Positions 23,471 to 36,000 of a DNA stretch of 64,000 bases are shown here, in pieces. Source of the stretch: Lanius collurio (lineage: Eukaryota; Chordata; Aves; Passeriformes; Laniidae); contig JACBWW010000004.1 of assembly GCA_020086605.1 (NCBI GenBank), positions 7,693,530 through 7,757,529 of the forward strand. Direction: 5' to 3'. Below the pieces are notes generated by a model. That model did no database searches and had not been told where the DNA came from. It saw only the letters and a list, made by a program, of their open reading frames with translations. Made by a program: the position numbers and the translations under genes. Every line of letters begins with the position of its first letter. Within the stretch, counting starts at the first letter, position 1.

Positions 23471-26086
23471 TGTTTGTTGCTAAATATATAAAGCACATAG
23501 ATATTTATATTTAATTTTCAATCAGCAGATTCATCCATATTCGAAAGAAGATAACTGCAGGGATAAACAATACAAGAGCAGAATTCAAAATTATGTAAAA
23601 AACCTCAGGAATTTCTAGGGTGGCTGCTAAAAATAATGTTTGAAAAAAAACTTTCAAACTTCTCCAAAGATTTTCCTATCACTGATCACCACCACTCTTC
23701 CAGAGGTGATTTGTTCATTTCCATTTTCTAGGTTTTTGTGAAGCAGTTAGTTAGGGGTTTTTTGTAGCCTTGTTAGGAAGGCCATTTAGTCATTTAATTA
23801 GAGTCTGGGCAAGCCTCCAACGAAATTGATGAGAATCTCTCCACTGCCCTCAATGGCTGTTGACTCATCCCTCCAGGTCTGATTTTATGAGGAAATAAGT
23901 CTGGAGTCAATGAAACCTAAGCTCTGGGAAAGCAGAGAGGATCTGGGCCCCTATCCTCCTCAGACATCCCAGAAACCACCACGGGTTCCTCACCAGGTAC
24001 TTGGATTTCACAAGATCAAACCCATCCTCCCAGAATCTAAAGGACAGAATGTGTCCAGCAAAGGGAACTATTGAATTATCAGGAAGGTTGGTTGATGCAA
24101 CTACCAATTTCTATGGAGCAGCCAAATTGGCAGTCAAAGCTACTGCAAACTGGGTTCTGGCTTCTTCATGACTTTTACCTCTTAGCAGAACTAGGGGAGA
24201 TTGACAACACCAGCAGACTGTGACTTTGTCTTTAAAAGAGCTGTGTCATTTGAAAAAAGAAGTGTTGATTCATTAATTTTTTTAAACAATCCAAACTACT
24301 TAATCCCACAAACAAGCAAAAATTGCAGAAAATCTGTCTTCAGTAACTGGGCTTCTTTCCCCTGGAATCCACTGCTGAGTGCTGCCTCTCTGTTTGGGGT
24401 TAGCCACGACTCCTCCAGTTCCTGTCCCCCTCGTGATTGCCAAGCTCTCATTAGTTTAGGAGGACTAATACCATCTGTGTCTCAATGACATACTCCCACA
24501 TGGTTTACTTAGTCAGCAGCTACCAAATTTGCCCTGCCTTCCAAGGCTGGGAGTAGGTGAGTGGATCTGAGATCAGACCACTGAGATCAGGCTGGTGTTT
24601 CTGAACCCAACTAAATGTGTGGGTAGGGTGTGTAAGTAAGAGATGCCTCACTTTGATTTCAGCATCAGTCACTGTGCTCATTTATTGCTTGAAAATGTTC
24701 TAGTACAGGTGAGTAGTTTCATTCATGACACAGAATTAGTTTGAAAAAATGTACCACCTTTTATAAATGAGTTCACCTGTCTCACCTGACATCCTTGTTC
24801 TTTCCTCACTTCATCCCACAGATACCGGAACGTGTATGATCATTTAGATAAATCTTCAGTTTTGTTGCAATAGCCATCAAGCACATTCACTATGAAGAAA
24901 AGCACTGTGTCATCTGCTTGTGTTTCTCCAAAATAGTTGAACCACAGTTCAACTTTTGAATGGCAACTTCTTTCTCAATAAACCCACTCTTGTGTGAGTT
25001 CACAGTCCTAGCTCCTCTGTGAGTGACAAAAATAAATGTTCACTGGTTTTTATACCCAAACAAGCTCCAGGAGAATAAACCAAAGCTCTAGGAAAGGGTT
25101 TACAGAACCAGGACTTCTAAGAGGAGATAATTTTAAGGACAGCAGATCAATCAGTGACTTTGTTGACCTCTTTCCTACTTCTAGTAGGAAAGTTTCAAAT
25201 ACCTGAACAAAGTTTTCCCAGCTTCAGCACTCCACTTTTGATTCTCTGCAGTTGATGTGGTAACAGCCCTCTGGCAAACTGGGATCCCCAGTCCACCTGC
25301 TGGGAAAGGCCTGTTTACAGACCTGCCTGTATTCCAACACGTGAATATGATGCCATTAGGTGTCATTCTGGCAAGAAAAGGACTTTGGATAATGCTTGTT
25401 GCCCCAGTGTCCACTGCCCGTTTCCTTATGACAATTGGCTTGGTGAAAGCTTTGATAGTGGGTCTGGGCTGTTGAAGGTGTCTCCTTTTTTGAGAGTTTT
25501 GAACAATATACTGCACCGAAACGTGGACAAAGTTCACATGAACAATACCACTGAGGTTTGCCAAGTTAGATATCTTTTTAGCTATCTGTAATTGCAAACA
25601 TATTTAAATAAAAATAGTACAATTTCACACAAAAGGGACACAATGACATGTCTTTTGCCTCGTGATGATCAGGATTATTTTTCTACTTGAAAGACATCAG
25701 CAAATATCTCAGTCTGGATATACTAATGAAATAGTTTTATCTTCTTCTTTTCACCAATATTGTTGTTCTTGTTGTACCTGGAGGAAAACTATAGATCAGA
25801 TTATTATTCTGTAGAAACAGAGAACAAAATGAATATCCTGGCCTCCCAAAATTTACAATTTAATAAGAAGTCATTGAAACAGTGGGAATGAGACAAAGCA
25901 AGCACAAAGAAGTGAGTAAAGAAAACAGCTTGTTGAGATTGGGAAATATAAGGAGACTAGTATTTGGTTTGATAAGCACTGCATAGATCAGCCTAGGTAT
26001 GTAAGGAGAAAATCCCTGTTGAATATCTATCTTTTGGTGTCAGTAGTAATTTGTACTTATGGTTTCTTATAGTCCTGGGTGACACG
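23471..26086. other. Unique non-coding DNA
   Basis: No assigned gene. At 25181-25597 the minus strand has 138 codons without a stop while the plus strand is also open for 72 codons. No motif was recognised in either, so neither is called as a gene. Confidence 0.4.
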
Positions 26087-26215
26087 ACACTTCACAAATG
26101 TTAATTCTTACAGTTCTGACATATTAGGTAGATACAGTTGAATTTTATTTACAGCTGAGGAAACCAAATCACAGAAAAAATGTGTGCATGAGATCAGTGA
26201 CAAGGACTGCATCTC
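26087..26215 (-). mobile_element. Probable MIR (CORE-SINE) remnant
   Basis: The plus strand reads like the reverse complement of a MIR 3' half. The order is a CTTCACAAATGTTAATTC block like the tail's 'cactttacatgtattaact', then ATTAGGTAGATAC, then TTTACAGCTGAGGAAACC followed by AATCACAGA, which matches the familiar MIR text 'ttttacagatgaggaaactgaggcacaga'. The copy is diverged and its tRNA-like head is not visible. The order of several matching blocks supports the call, but a profile search is needed for certainty. Confidence 0.6.
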
Positions 26216-27239
26216 ATTCTCACAAGCCCACACCTTCCATCTTCTCTCTCTACTTACCAGTAACCCTGGCCTGTATTTTTCTAGTAGAAAAGCATTCAAC
26301 ATAATCACCCACTTTCTTGTACTAGCATTGTTTAGACACCATTTCCCATGAGGTCCCATCACCCTTTTCCTTGTCTATTATCCTCTTACTTACATGCATC
26401 ATCTGGCAGTCAGCTTCCCCCTCAACATCACTCCTTCCAGTAGTCCATCTGTCCCTCCACCCAAACCCTGGAACTCTCAAAGAGAAGCGTTAGTACAACT
26501 GAGATTTTTTGAGCTTAGCAGAAACATGAAAAGCTGAAAGGGAGGTTGTAATAAGCAAACTAATGCTATTTGGAAATAAGCTACAAATACACCTCTAAAA
26601 CCTGATGTTTTTCTTTTCTGTGAAGGGCAGAAACAATTGTCTAAAGGCTCATGCTCTCTCATGTTAATTTTTTAAAATTAGAGATGGTTGGGAAATAAGT
26701 TTCCATCCTGCAATGCATTATAATGCACAAAAATTACTGATTTTGCTTTAATTGAAATTATTCAGCATTGAAATTTTCCCACTGTCTCAACTGAGAAATT
26801 ATTTCTTGGTTTCTTGTAAGTGAAAAGCAACAGGCAAATGAAAGCAAGGTGTCATTTTTTTCTCCTTAGAAGTTTGCACATTATGCAGTCATAAACTGAA
26901 AATTTAAAAATCATCCCAGAAGTAATGACTGGAACTTTTTTATTTAGTGGAGTTTGTCTTCTCTGTAAACATCCTAAAAGCACACTATGAGTAAAGTAAA
27001 TAAAATAGTGTTCAGCTCAGAAACTTATTATCAAAATAGAAATCCTTTGTCTTTGACAAAGGACAATTGTATTTGACAATTTCCGAATGAATATGATAAG
27101 ACAAAACTGGATTCAAATCTATAGTTCATCAAGTAATGACCAGCAGGAATGGTGCTGATTTATACCCCAGATCCTTTCTTCCCTTTTGCCTGTGATTAAT
27201 ACCCTGCTAAGGTTGTGTTGATTTCTTTTCTTCCATCCT
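26216..27239. other. Unique AT-rich DNA
   Basis: Nothing recognisable. Short open frames only. Confidence 0.45.
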
Positions 27240-27580
27240 GCCTGTATCAAGCTTACCATAGCTTACACACTGTAATAAGATAAAACCAGCTTAGGTAAGT
27301 AAAGCCATAATCTGACAAAAAGCTGGGCCTCGAGGCCTTTTCCTTAGATTTGGGTCATGATCACGGTCCCACTTACTACTGGCCCATCAAGCAAAAACTA
27401 ATGATTGTAAAATTGCCATTAGTTACCAGGGTGGCCTCAGGCCATAAGATCTCAGCTAATTTTGAACTCTGATGATAGATTCCTGGGCTTTGTGTCTAAA
27501 GATCAGCAGTTAGCTTTCTGTTAAAGGCAAACTTCACAGCAGAGCCACTGACAGAGTATTATTAATTTATCCTTGCCATC
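27240..27580. promoter_or_regulatory. Candidate regulatory element with AP-2-like palindromes
   Basis: A repeat-free block holds the 12-bp palindrome GGCCTCGAGGCC (27326-27337) and, about 100 bp on, TGGCCTCAGGCCA, whose core GCCTCAGGC (27434-27442) fits the known TFAP2 consensus GCCNNNGGC. Between them lies TCATGATCACGGTC and an ATTGTAAAATTGCC stretch. The motif pair is seen directly; a regulatory role is inferred. Confidence 0.25.
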
Positions 27581-30560
27581 CAATATGTAGAGCTTGGATG
27601 AAAATGAAGTATAAAGTTAAAAGGGAAATACTTGCACTAAAAAACTGATGAAGACCTTGTCCATTGTACCTACACCAATTGCCATGTTGACTAGTTATGA
27701 AGAAATGAACTTAATTTCCACTCTGGAGTACTTTAAGCATATGCTCTACATTTGACCCTAGAGATGGAAGGACATACAACAGAAAAAAGTGTTTCCCTGG
27801 ATCTAGCTGCTTTGTGCAGAAAAAAAAAAAAAAAAGTGAGATCAGTGCCAGTACCTTCACACAGCCAGAAAACACATCTTGCTACTGTTTGAAAATGGAA
27901 GAGCATTCAGAGCACACTGAAATCAGCACATAGACATTTATTTAATAGACCTGGGATCATATAATATGGTGATAGAATAAATCTTGTTTTCTAGATCCAA
28001 GAAATTAGGATTGCAATCACTGCAGATGTTACTTTTCTTTCACCTCAGCTAGGCATGTGATCTCCCCAGCTCACTTTTCCCTCATCATTACAAAATTCAG
28101 TGGTCTCTTTCAAAAGGTCCACATTTGTACATGTTTGCACATGCAGAAACGCTCCTCCAGGCTAGTGTTCACTGCTCAGTGCCATGCTATGCAGAAAGAC
28201 TCAGCTAATTTGAAATGAGTTAACTGGGTTAACCTCTGTGACCACAGCACCACTATGGCTAAATTACAACCAGTAGCACAGACTCGCTGCAAGAGCATCA
28301 CACATCTGTAACAGCTGTCATCTCCTTCTGTAGGCCTTGGAAGGAAATTTGGTGCCTCAGACACCACATTAATATAACTGTGGGCAAATTGATGATAATT
28401 TTTCTTGAGCAACATGTTTCATTGTCTTTCTTCCACTAATTGCTCCTTCTCCTCTTCATTCTTTTTCCCTTCTTCTGTATTACAGTAAGTTCTTTGACAT
28501 CACAATGAGGATCCAAGGACCCAAAAGCTGTATAAACAGACAATAAATAATTAAACAGGTCTTTTCCCAAAGGACAGAAGAGAGGAAAAGTGCTCTCAGA
28601 CAAAACTCTTACGTTCTTTGCATTGTACTGTACTTCCTAACCTGTAAAGAGGAAACAGAGTGTGTCTGGTTCAGGACTGGGGTTCATCTCCCTTGATTGT
28701 TATTTGCAAAATCCATTAATCAATAAAGTCCTTGCACTGGAGTTAGGCATTTGGCAAGGAGTGAGTGATGGTTCCTCTAGCATGGATGACTAGCACCCCA
28801 ACCAAAACTCTTTGGTAGGCAAGGAAATATTAAAGCAGTAATTTTTCAATGAAATGTCAACATGGTTTCTACAGGAGCATTCTATAACAATAAAGCAGAA
28901 ACACAAAGGTGCTAAGTATGCATTATAAGGATTTTCTTATTTATTTACTCCTTTATATTTTTGGTGCAATATTCTCAGGTATTTTTTTTTTTGCTGGAAA
29001 AAAACATGACAGTTTAAAAAATCATTTTTCATAGCAATAGTTTATTCTCCCTGGTACACTTTTTTTTTATTTCTTTCTACAACCTTTACTTCAAGAAAGA
29101 GAAACAGAAAAAATGATAAGCAATGGAAGGGAAGGACAAAGAAAAATCCTCAATCCCACCAAATAGTAATAGCAATCTAAGGAAAATGTCTTTCATTCTT
29201 CATTTTATATTCCTTCAATTTTTGAAAAAAAAATGGAAAAAAAGAAGTATAAATCATTTCCTTATTTTTTTTTCTTTTTTTTAAGGCCATTTTCATTTTT
29301 AAAAACTTGTAACAAAACATTTTTAACAGTGTTTGCAAACAAAATATTAAACAGATATGTTTTGTTCTGATCATAATTCCAGTTCTTGATTTAAAAAGAC
29401 ATTTTTTACTTAGGATTAAGTTGTGAGCAATATAACTTCCCTGTTTCCATAAAGCTACTTTTAAAATGTTTGGGCAGAAACTTCAGGAAGCTCTAAGTAC
29501 CATTTCCTGTTCCACGAATGATGGCTTGGCATGAGGTTCTTCAAAATAATTTTGGAAACGCATAAAACATATCACTGCTTCTTCATTTGCTTCACTGTAA
29601 CAGTGTTTCCAATATTTTTTATTAATTTCTTCCAAGGAATTTTGTGAAGTTCTGAGATAGAGATGCTACACAAACTCCTACACTGCTCTCTGCTTTGTGT
29701 AGGCAGTGGGTGCATTAAGTGAAAGTGGTATGGGGCACACTGTGAGGAGTTTGTATTGACAGCCTAACGCCTCTAGGAGTTTATCTAAAATGGAAGGAGG
29801 AGGTGAGACCCTGAAGGGTTTGGTGCCCACCCTTCCCTCTGCCTACACCCAGCACATTGCCTGCATTGTGCTCTCTGCACTGAGGAGCACAGGTGAGACA
29901 AACACAACTTCACATCCCTCTGCAAGCACAGCTGCAACAGCAGTTCTGTGAATCTGCTCACATGTAAAACTAACATTATTTGATTAAATGGGTTCTTCTT
30001 TTAATAGAATTTAAACAGTTTCTGAAAGCTTCACAGATACCACATGAACACCACATCAGACACTGCCTTGGTCAATTTATTGTTCTTTTATGTATTACTT
30101 TTGGTCCTGTTTTGAAAACCGGAATTTACACCAATGTATTTCACAGTTAGCAAATGACAGATTAGAAAAAACATGATATTAATATACCAGGTTTACAAGG
30201 ATGACAGTTATCTCCATTTATTCTTTATGGGAAGTTCTACACAAAAATGCATTCTCTCCAAAAGACTTCAGCTTTTCTGCAGCTTTTTCAATGAATTTTA
30301 TATCCCGGCATTTTGTTCTGTATTAAGACTGGTCATTTTGAACTCAGCGAGAATTGTGAATGGAACCATGTGAGGCATTCAAAGAAAGAAAGAAGCAGAG
30401 ATTCTCTTAAGGTATTATAGAGTTTAGCTTAAAAGTTTTATTTTTGCATATAATAATTTCACTTAGCTACATACCTGCATTATATGCACACATACACACA
30501 CAAAAAGAGTATATATTAAAGACAGGTAGATAGGGAAAAGGAAATATATATGGTATAAAT
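27581..30560. other. Unique DNA with A/T homopolymers
   Basis: No gene is recognised. Low-complexity A- or T-runs occur at about 27820-27835, 28981-28993, 29060-29070 and 29265-29282. A short CA-rich stretch lies near 30487-30502. Confidence 0.45.
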
Positions 30561-30563
30561 ATT

Positions 30564-30755
30564 GTATATCTTTGTTTAGAAGCTATGCTCGTTTAGTAGC
30601 TGCACCTTAACCACGCACCTTTACTATGCAAGCCGCAGGGGAAAGTAATTAAATTTAATAGCTGCTGCCCTCGTTTTGAAGTCGCCCTCAATATAAAGCT
30701 GCACAGGGAAGTAATTAAATTTAATAGAAGCTGTGGATTCTAAACAAAGATATAC
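30564..30755. repeat. 18-bp inverted repeat enclosing an 18-bp direct repeat
   Basis: The outer arms GTATATCTTTGTTTAGAA (30564-30581) and TTCTAAACAAAGATATAC (30738-30755) are exact reverse complements 156 bp apart. Inside, AGTAATTAAATTTAATAG occurs twice exactly (30644-30661 and 30710-30727), each preceded by a similar GGGGAA/AGGGAA context. The repeated unit contains the homeodomain core TAATTA and the palindrome ATTAAATTTAAT. The structure could be a small non-autonomous transposon, an enhancer with duplicated sites, or the product of local rearrangement. Confidence 0.85.
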
Positions 30756-30989
30756 GGTATAAAGTCCATATAGTTCTTGGAAAGTTAATTTCCAGCAGTA
30801 GCAGGCCTGTCGCTTGAAATATTCATGGTTTTGTAATTGTTTGAATCCAATCTCCAGCTCCAAAGGAACTTTCTCTGTATGTGAAATGATGGAATGATGA
30901 AGGATCTGAGCATGTACTTGGACACCACCATAACAAGAATAACAACAACAACAATAATAAAAGAATGACGAACAAAATAAGATCATAAA

Positions 30990-31480
30990 AGAAGCCCCCC
31001 AAAAGTCACACGTTAATATTCTACTCTCATTTTCATCAATCACTGAAGCAATACCCCCTAGATCAGTGCATTAACTTGTTTATCTTTTACAATGAGGAAA
31101 AACTTCATAGCTTCATCATTCATTCCAGAGTGAGGGGAGAAAAAACAAAAGGCAGCCACCGAAATTTGCATGGTGCTCAATTATACATTAGTGAACATCA
31201 CTTGGCAATCTGTTCATATCAATTTAATTGGATTTTAATACTGCCTCTGATCTTGTTTTCTAATTAACAGCAGTGCCTGGCAATAAAGCAGAACCATGCA
31301 CCCAGCAACACCTTTGATCTCAACCATATGGAGCTCCTCCGTGCTCTTGAAAAATTTTTTTTTCCTTGCCTCCAATGCAGGCCGAGAGAAACTGGGGCCC
31401 CCAGATGGCCAAATACCACTCATGAGTGCGACTTCATTGATTATTTTCCTTCCTGATTGATCCTGATTGAAAATAAATAA
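30990..31480. promoter_or_regulatory. Repeat-free block, possible conserved element or exon edge
   Basis: This unique block holds homeodomain-like cores (CAATTTAATTGG near 31220, CTAATTAACAG near 31260) and ends with a strong splice-acceptor-like polypyrimidine tract with AG at 31380. A 10-bp tandem TCCTGATTGA lies near 31452-31470. No coding frame of note follows the AG. Enhancer and exon-edge readings are both inference. Confidence 0.2.
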
Positions 31481-31958
31481 AACATGCACATGGAACTGGA
31501 TGCAAATTGGTGTCACAAGATTTTGGTTATGTTGATGGTTTTCTCTGCTCCTGCTTTAGATGATAAGTACTTAAGTAAACATGAATTGACTCAGTGGTCT
31601 GTATTTAGGAGCATAACTTTATCGCAAGGACCTTTTGTTTTGTGTCCCGTGGTTACTGTCCTACCACAGCCACCTTTAAAAGTGGGATTAAAGGAAGTTG
31701 ACAATTCATTTTTTATCTTTCTGATATTATCATCATAGACAAACTATTTAGGCATGAGTTCAGCTCACCAGTTTGATTTGTATCTACATTTGTTGATTTG
31801 TTCTTGACAGCTGATTTTTTTCCTTCTTTCTTTTTGCAGGACTCCTAGGAAACAGGCACACAGAACAGAGTTCTGTTTTTTTTTTTCCTGCACAGGTCTG
31901 GCTTCAGGTACAGTATGCTCAAACAGAACAAATGCTAGCATGTCGCTTTTCACCGAAA

Positions 31959-32105
31959 CACAGAATCACAAAATCACAGAATCACCAGGCTGGAAGAGAC
32001 CTTCAAGATCACTGAGTCCAACCGATGCCCTAACACCACCTCAACTAAACCATGGCACTGAGTGCCACATCCAGACTTTTTTTAAACACATCCAGGGATG
32101 GTGAC
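31959..32105 (-). mobile_element. CR1 3'-end fragment
   Basis: About 147 bp of CR1 3' UTR lie on the minus strand. The plus strand begins with CACAGAATCACAAAATCACA, the reverse complement of the (ATTCTGTG)n terminus, followed by the conserved CTGGAAGAGACCTTCAAGAT and GTCCAAC blocks, and breaks off after CAGGGATGGTGAC. Such severely 5'-truncated copies are the commonest CR1 form in birds. Confidence 0.95.
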
Positions 32106-32838
32106 ATGTTTTACCTATGTTCTCCAGACAGATCTTGCAATAATTCTCTGAGATACAAGAAACTGACTTGGTAGATTGCTTCCTTGGGTTCAGAGTAGAA
32201 ATAAAATATACTCCAGGATGTTAGTTTATGAAGTGGACTTCTAAAAGTGGGCTTTAAAAAATACTTAAAAGTGATATAAAAATTAATAAAATAAATATAT
32301 TTTACATGGTTTTGCAAAGAAGTGAGCAACTAGATGGAGAATCAGTGCTGTCTTCTTGTAACTTCAGTATTACATAATGATGGCACAAAGAAAAGCTTTG
32401 ATTTCTGGCTTTGGGATAAATACAGAGAAGTCATGCTTTTCTTCCTTCTCCTTTCACTTTCTGTTCTGAGCATGCCATCTTAGCCTGTGCTTTGGTTTGG
32501 GTATGACCCATAAGCAAGGCCAGGTCACTCTCCCTTGAAGCAAAGACTTCCAGCAACCACCCTGATGTGCTTCTGCAGAAGCAGGTGCTGCTGACTTTGC
32601 AGGTGACACCTTTCCCTGGTGTAAACAGAGACCCACCGTAATATTAAGGACATTGGCTCCAGGGCAGTGCCTTTCCATCCGAGATGCAATGCCCTGACCA
32701 TTTGTGTCCATTAGGGGACTAGCAGAGCTCTCCAGCCTCACTTGCAAACCATGTGCTATTCATAGAGCGTGTGAGCACTACGCAGTGCCATCTCCTTTGG
32801 TCTCAGCTGGAGGCTTTCCTGTGCATGGCTCAGAGCTC
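32106..32838. other. Unique non-coding DNA
   Basis: AT-rich up to about 32440, then nearer balanced composition. No gene or repeat recognised. Confidence 0.4.
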
Positions 32839-32890
32839 TCAGGCAGCACTGTCTGTGTGGTAACAGCCACTGCTGCACACTGACACGTAC

Positions 32891-33074
32891 CGGCGGCACC
32901 GCACGGAGCCGTGCCTCTCCTCAGGGGCAGAAAGTAGATTCATTCTCCTGACTTTGTTCAAGTAGTTTATATTTTGTGTCTCAACGTCAATGTCCATCTG
33001 ATTAAATGCCTTTACTTTAAAACTTTCACAATTTTGTCCAATAAACCTGATGAGATGGTGTGTGGTTTCCACCT
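32891..33074 (-). other. Exon-like open segment (weak)
   Basis: On the minus strand a 184-nt segment is preceded by an acceptor-like CACATCTCCACAG and followed by a strong donor-like GTACGT. One frame is open throughout and translates to hydrophilic text including HHLIRFIGQNCESFKV, with no recognised family and no ATG at the frame's start. The 3' end holds the only tight CpG cluster of the neighbourhood (about 32884-32912), including the hairpin GCACGG-AG-CCGTGC. By chance such segments do occur in 64 kb. Confidence 0.15.
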
Positions 33075-36000
33075 CTGTGGAGATGTGGTAATATGTACTA
33101 GCCCAAGGTCAGAGCCAACAATCCAGTAAGTTAAACAATCTGATAGCTGGGATAGAGGCCATGAATCCATGAACACACCAGGTTCCTTTCTCTGCAGATC
33201 TAGTGCCCAGTACTTGCTGGCTTTGGTTCACATTTCATGGGATCTATTTTCCACATACGCTGCATTTCACTCCTGCAAGTGAGAACTTCTGAAGGGAGAA
33301 ATCACCCTGTCTGCTCTGAAAACAACTTTTTTTTACTGCATGAATAAAAGGTAATTTAGAGACCGGGTTCCAGGGAGATGCTGGAAAGGTCCCCCACTCT
33401 GACTGTGGTGTACACTTCTCCAGGCAGATGAGAGGACTTTACGGGTCAGATTGATTGTAGAAATAGGGCTTATACTTGTACCAAATATGAGTTCAATCCG
33501 GATTTATATTTTTCTTAATTTCCTTTAAGAATTTCAAGCTACAAATATTTTCATTTTATCATGAAGGTTAAAAAAGGAATGAAGGAAAGAAATGACTCAA
33601 AAGAAAACAGAAGTTGCATTTTTTTTCTGATTTGTTGATAAATTAACACAGTTCTAGCTTCTATGGAGTGCAGTGACATACACTGATGAGGGGGCAGAGC
33701 TGATAAATGAGAGGGTTTCCTGTTGCACCCTGCTCGTAAACTGCTGCTGATTGGATGTGTTTCACCAAGCTTACTGCTGTGGTCTTTTTGAGCATTAGGA
33801 CTTAGAGACATTGTCAACATTAGTATGCTGGGACAGCATTTTGATCTTTGTTGCTGATTTCCTTACTCTGATAACATGCTAGATGCTGTCTTGTTTGCTT
33901 CCTGAACTGCTTGCTCCCAGTTTGAATGAAAAGTGGGGTTATTTTTTTTTGCTGTGTTTTGTTGTTGTTGTTGTTGTTTTAATCTTTAAGTTGTATATTC
34001 AACTTATTTTTTTTACTAACCTCTCTACTGCTTGCACTTTACAGTTAAAGTCAGAAAAGGGTTCAGGTGTGTCTCCTCATATCCTTTATTTAAAATAAAG
34101 AGTGCTTTGCTAGATAAAGGCCTTGTTGACAGAGCACAGTTTCAGGCATCTATGTTTAACAACCACCCCACAGCCTACTTGTTTGGAAATGTTGCCTATT
34201 CCTCAATGAACAGAATAAGTGTTTTAGTTCCTCCATGTGTCTGCGTTCCTGTGAATATCAGATACATTTTTAATACGATTTCTAAAAAATGAACATAAGG
34301 GGTTTTTTTCTATTATAAAACAATACTTGGTAAGATTATCACAACTGCCCTACATAGCAGGTGGAGGTTATTCAGCTGCTTTATTGACTTTAAACTTTTG
34401 GTGATGCTACTGCTTCTTATATTTATTGTCAGACACACCTCAGAGGTGTCTAGGATGGCAAGAGAAAGCCACATAGCTGAGGCTCACAGCATCAGAAACA
34501 GTCTAATTTCTGTTTTTTCCCATTCTCAAAATATGAACATACTAGTTATTTGTACTCAGACCAAAATGATGAATTTGCACAACAACCACTGCTGACCACT
34601 AATATTTGATATATTTCTTCTTGGTTATTTTAATTTTTAAATATTGTTTCCTGCATTTATTCTGGACTGATTGTTAAAGCATATAGTGTTTTGTGATGTT
34701 TCATTAAATTACATGCATTTTATTTTGCCCTTTTCCCTTTGTCTGGGGCAAATGTAATGATTTGCTTATTATTTCACACATTCATTTAATTTGCTCTATT
34801 GTTCATGGGAAAAATTAATGAATGATGGGTGGTTTCTTCCCCAAATTCTTTTTCCCCTCTTGAGTATAAGCATAAAAAGCTTCCCTAGCAGCAAAACTTA
34901 AACATACATGCAGATAATGACATGGCATCCTGTGAATGTACCATTGTGAAATGGGCGATATTCTCCTTCAAGGACCTGTCATCACACTAATGCCACTTGT
35001 AAAGAACAGCAGCTCTGGCAGGTGGCATTAAGCATATGGGATATTCTCTGTATTTGTGCCTTATTTTGCTGATCTAAGCTACAGCTCATGGGTGACACTG
35101 AGTTTTCGAAGTCCTCTTGATAATTGATAATTGAGGAAGACTCATGCAGTATTTACAGAGCTAAGAGAACCAGCACCTTCAGAAGTGTACTGCCCTATTT
35201 CCTCACCTATATACTTACTATAGATAAGGTGGCCCTGGAGGCTACGCAAAAGATTGAATAGTTAAATGTTGTTGATTCTGCTACTTTATGAAAGTCATCT
35301 GTATGGTGAGTTACAGCCTTATCTGATAAAAAGATACAGTTAAGGGATCTGTAACTACAGCAAACATACCAAATTAGTGCAATGGCTCTGAGACTCTATC
35401 CTCAGCTTCTCAAAGTCCTGAAATATAATTACCTTCAATCTGCTTGCCTTGTCTCAGACATTCAGGTTAGTACTTTAGATCTACCATCCGTGGTGGAGAA
35501 TTCCTCTCCCACCCTCCTGCTGTTGTCCTCCGTTTGCAGTCAGCAGGACTTCTGGGCCTGGCACTTTCCCATGTGTCTTTGCAATTCTCACCCCTCCCCT
35601 ATTATTTTTTTCTTTTTTTTCTTTAAACTTGCATGACTTCATCAGAATAATACCTTCACAACCCAGTAAATATAAAGCTGTGACTTTTCTCTCTCTTCCA
35701 GACACTTGATGCTGGCTTTAATATTTCAGAGATGTTTTTGTTCTCATTTCTCTGTGAAGGAAACTGCAACATGGGGAAGACTCAGACTCTCAAAGGAACT
35801 TTCACTCCAAAACTGGAACTGAGCTTGTTTAGCTCCAAGAAGGTCTGGGTGGTATGGGCAGCTTCTGCAATGATGGCTGAGAAAGCTCCTTGTCTGAGAA
35901 ATCGGGACTGAACCACTTCCACCTTGCGGTGTCATCTTCTTTCCAGGGCATGATACTGCTAGCCAGGCTTTGTAATACAGGTGTGTAGAATGACACACAT

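Noticed and set aside
30624..31043. 139-codon minus-strand open frame with a repeated SIKFNYFP-like text
   Set aside because: The protein repeat is just the 18-bp DNA direct repeat; the cysteine/tyrosine run comes from an ACA/ATA simple repeat.
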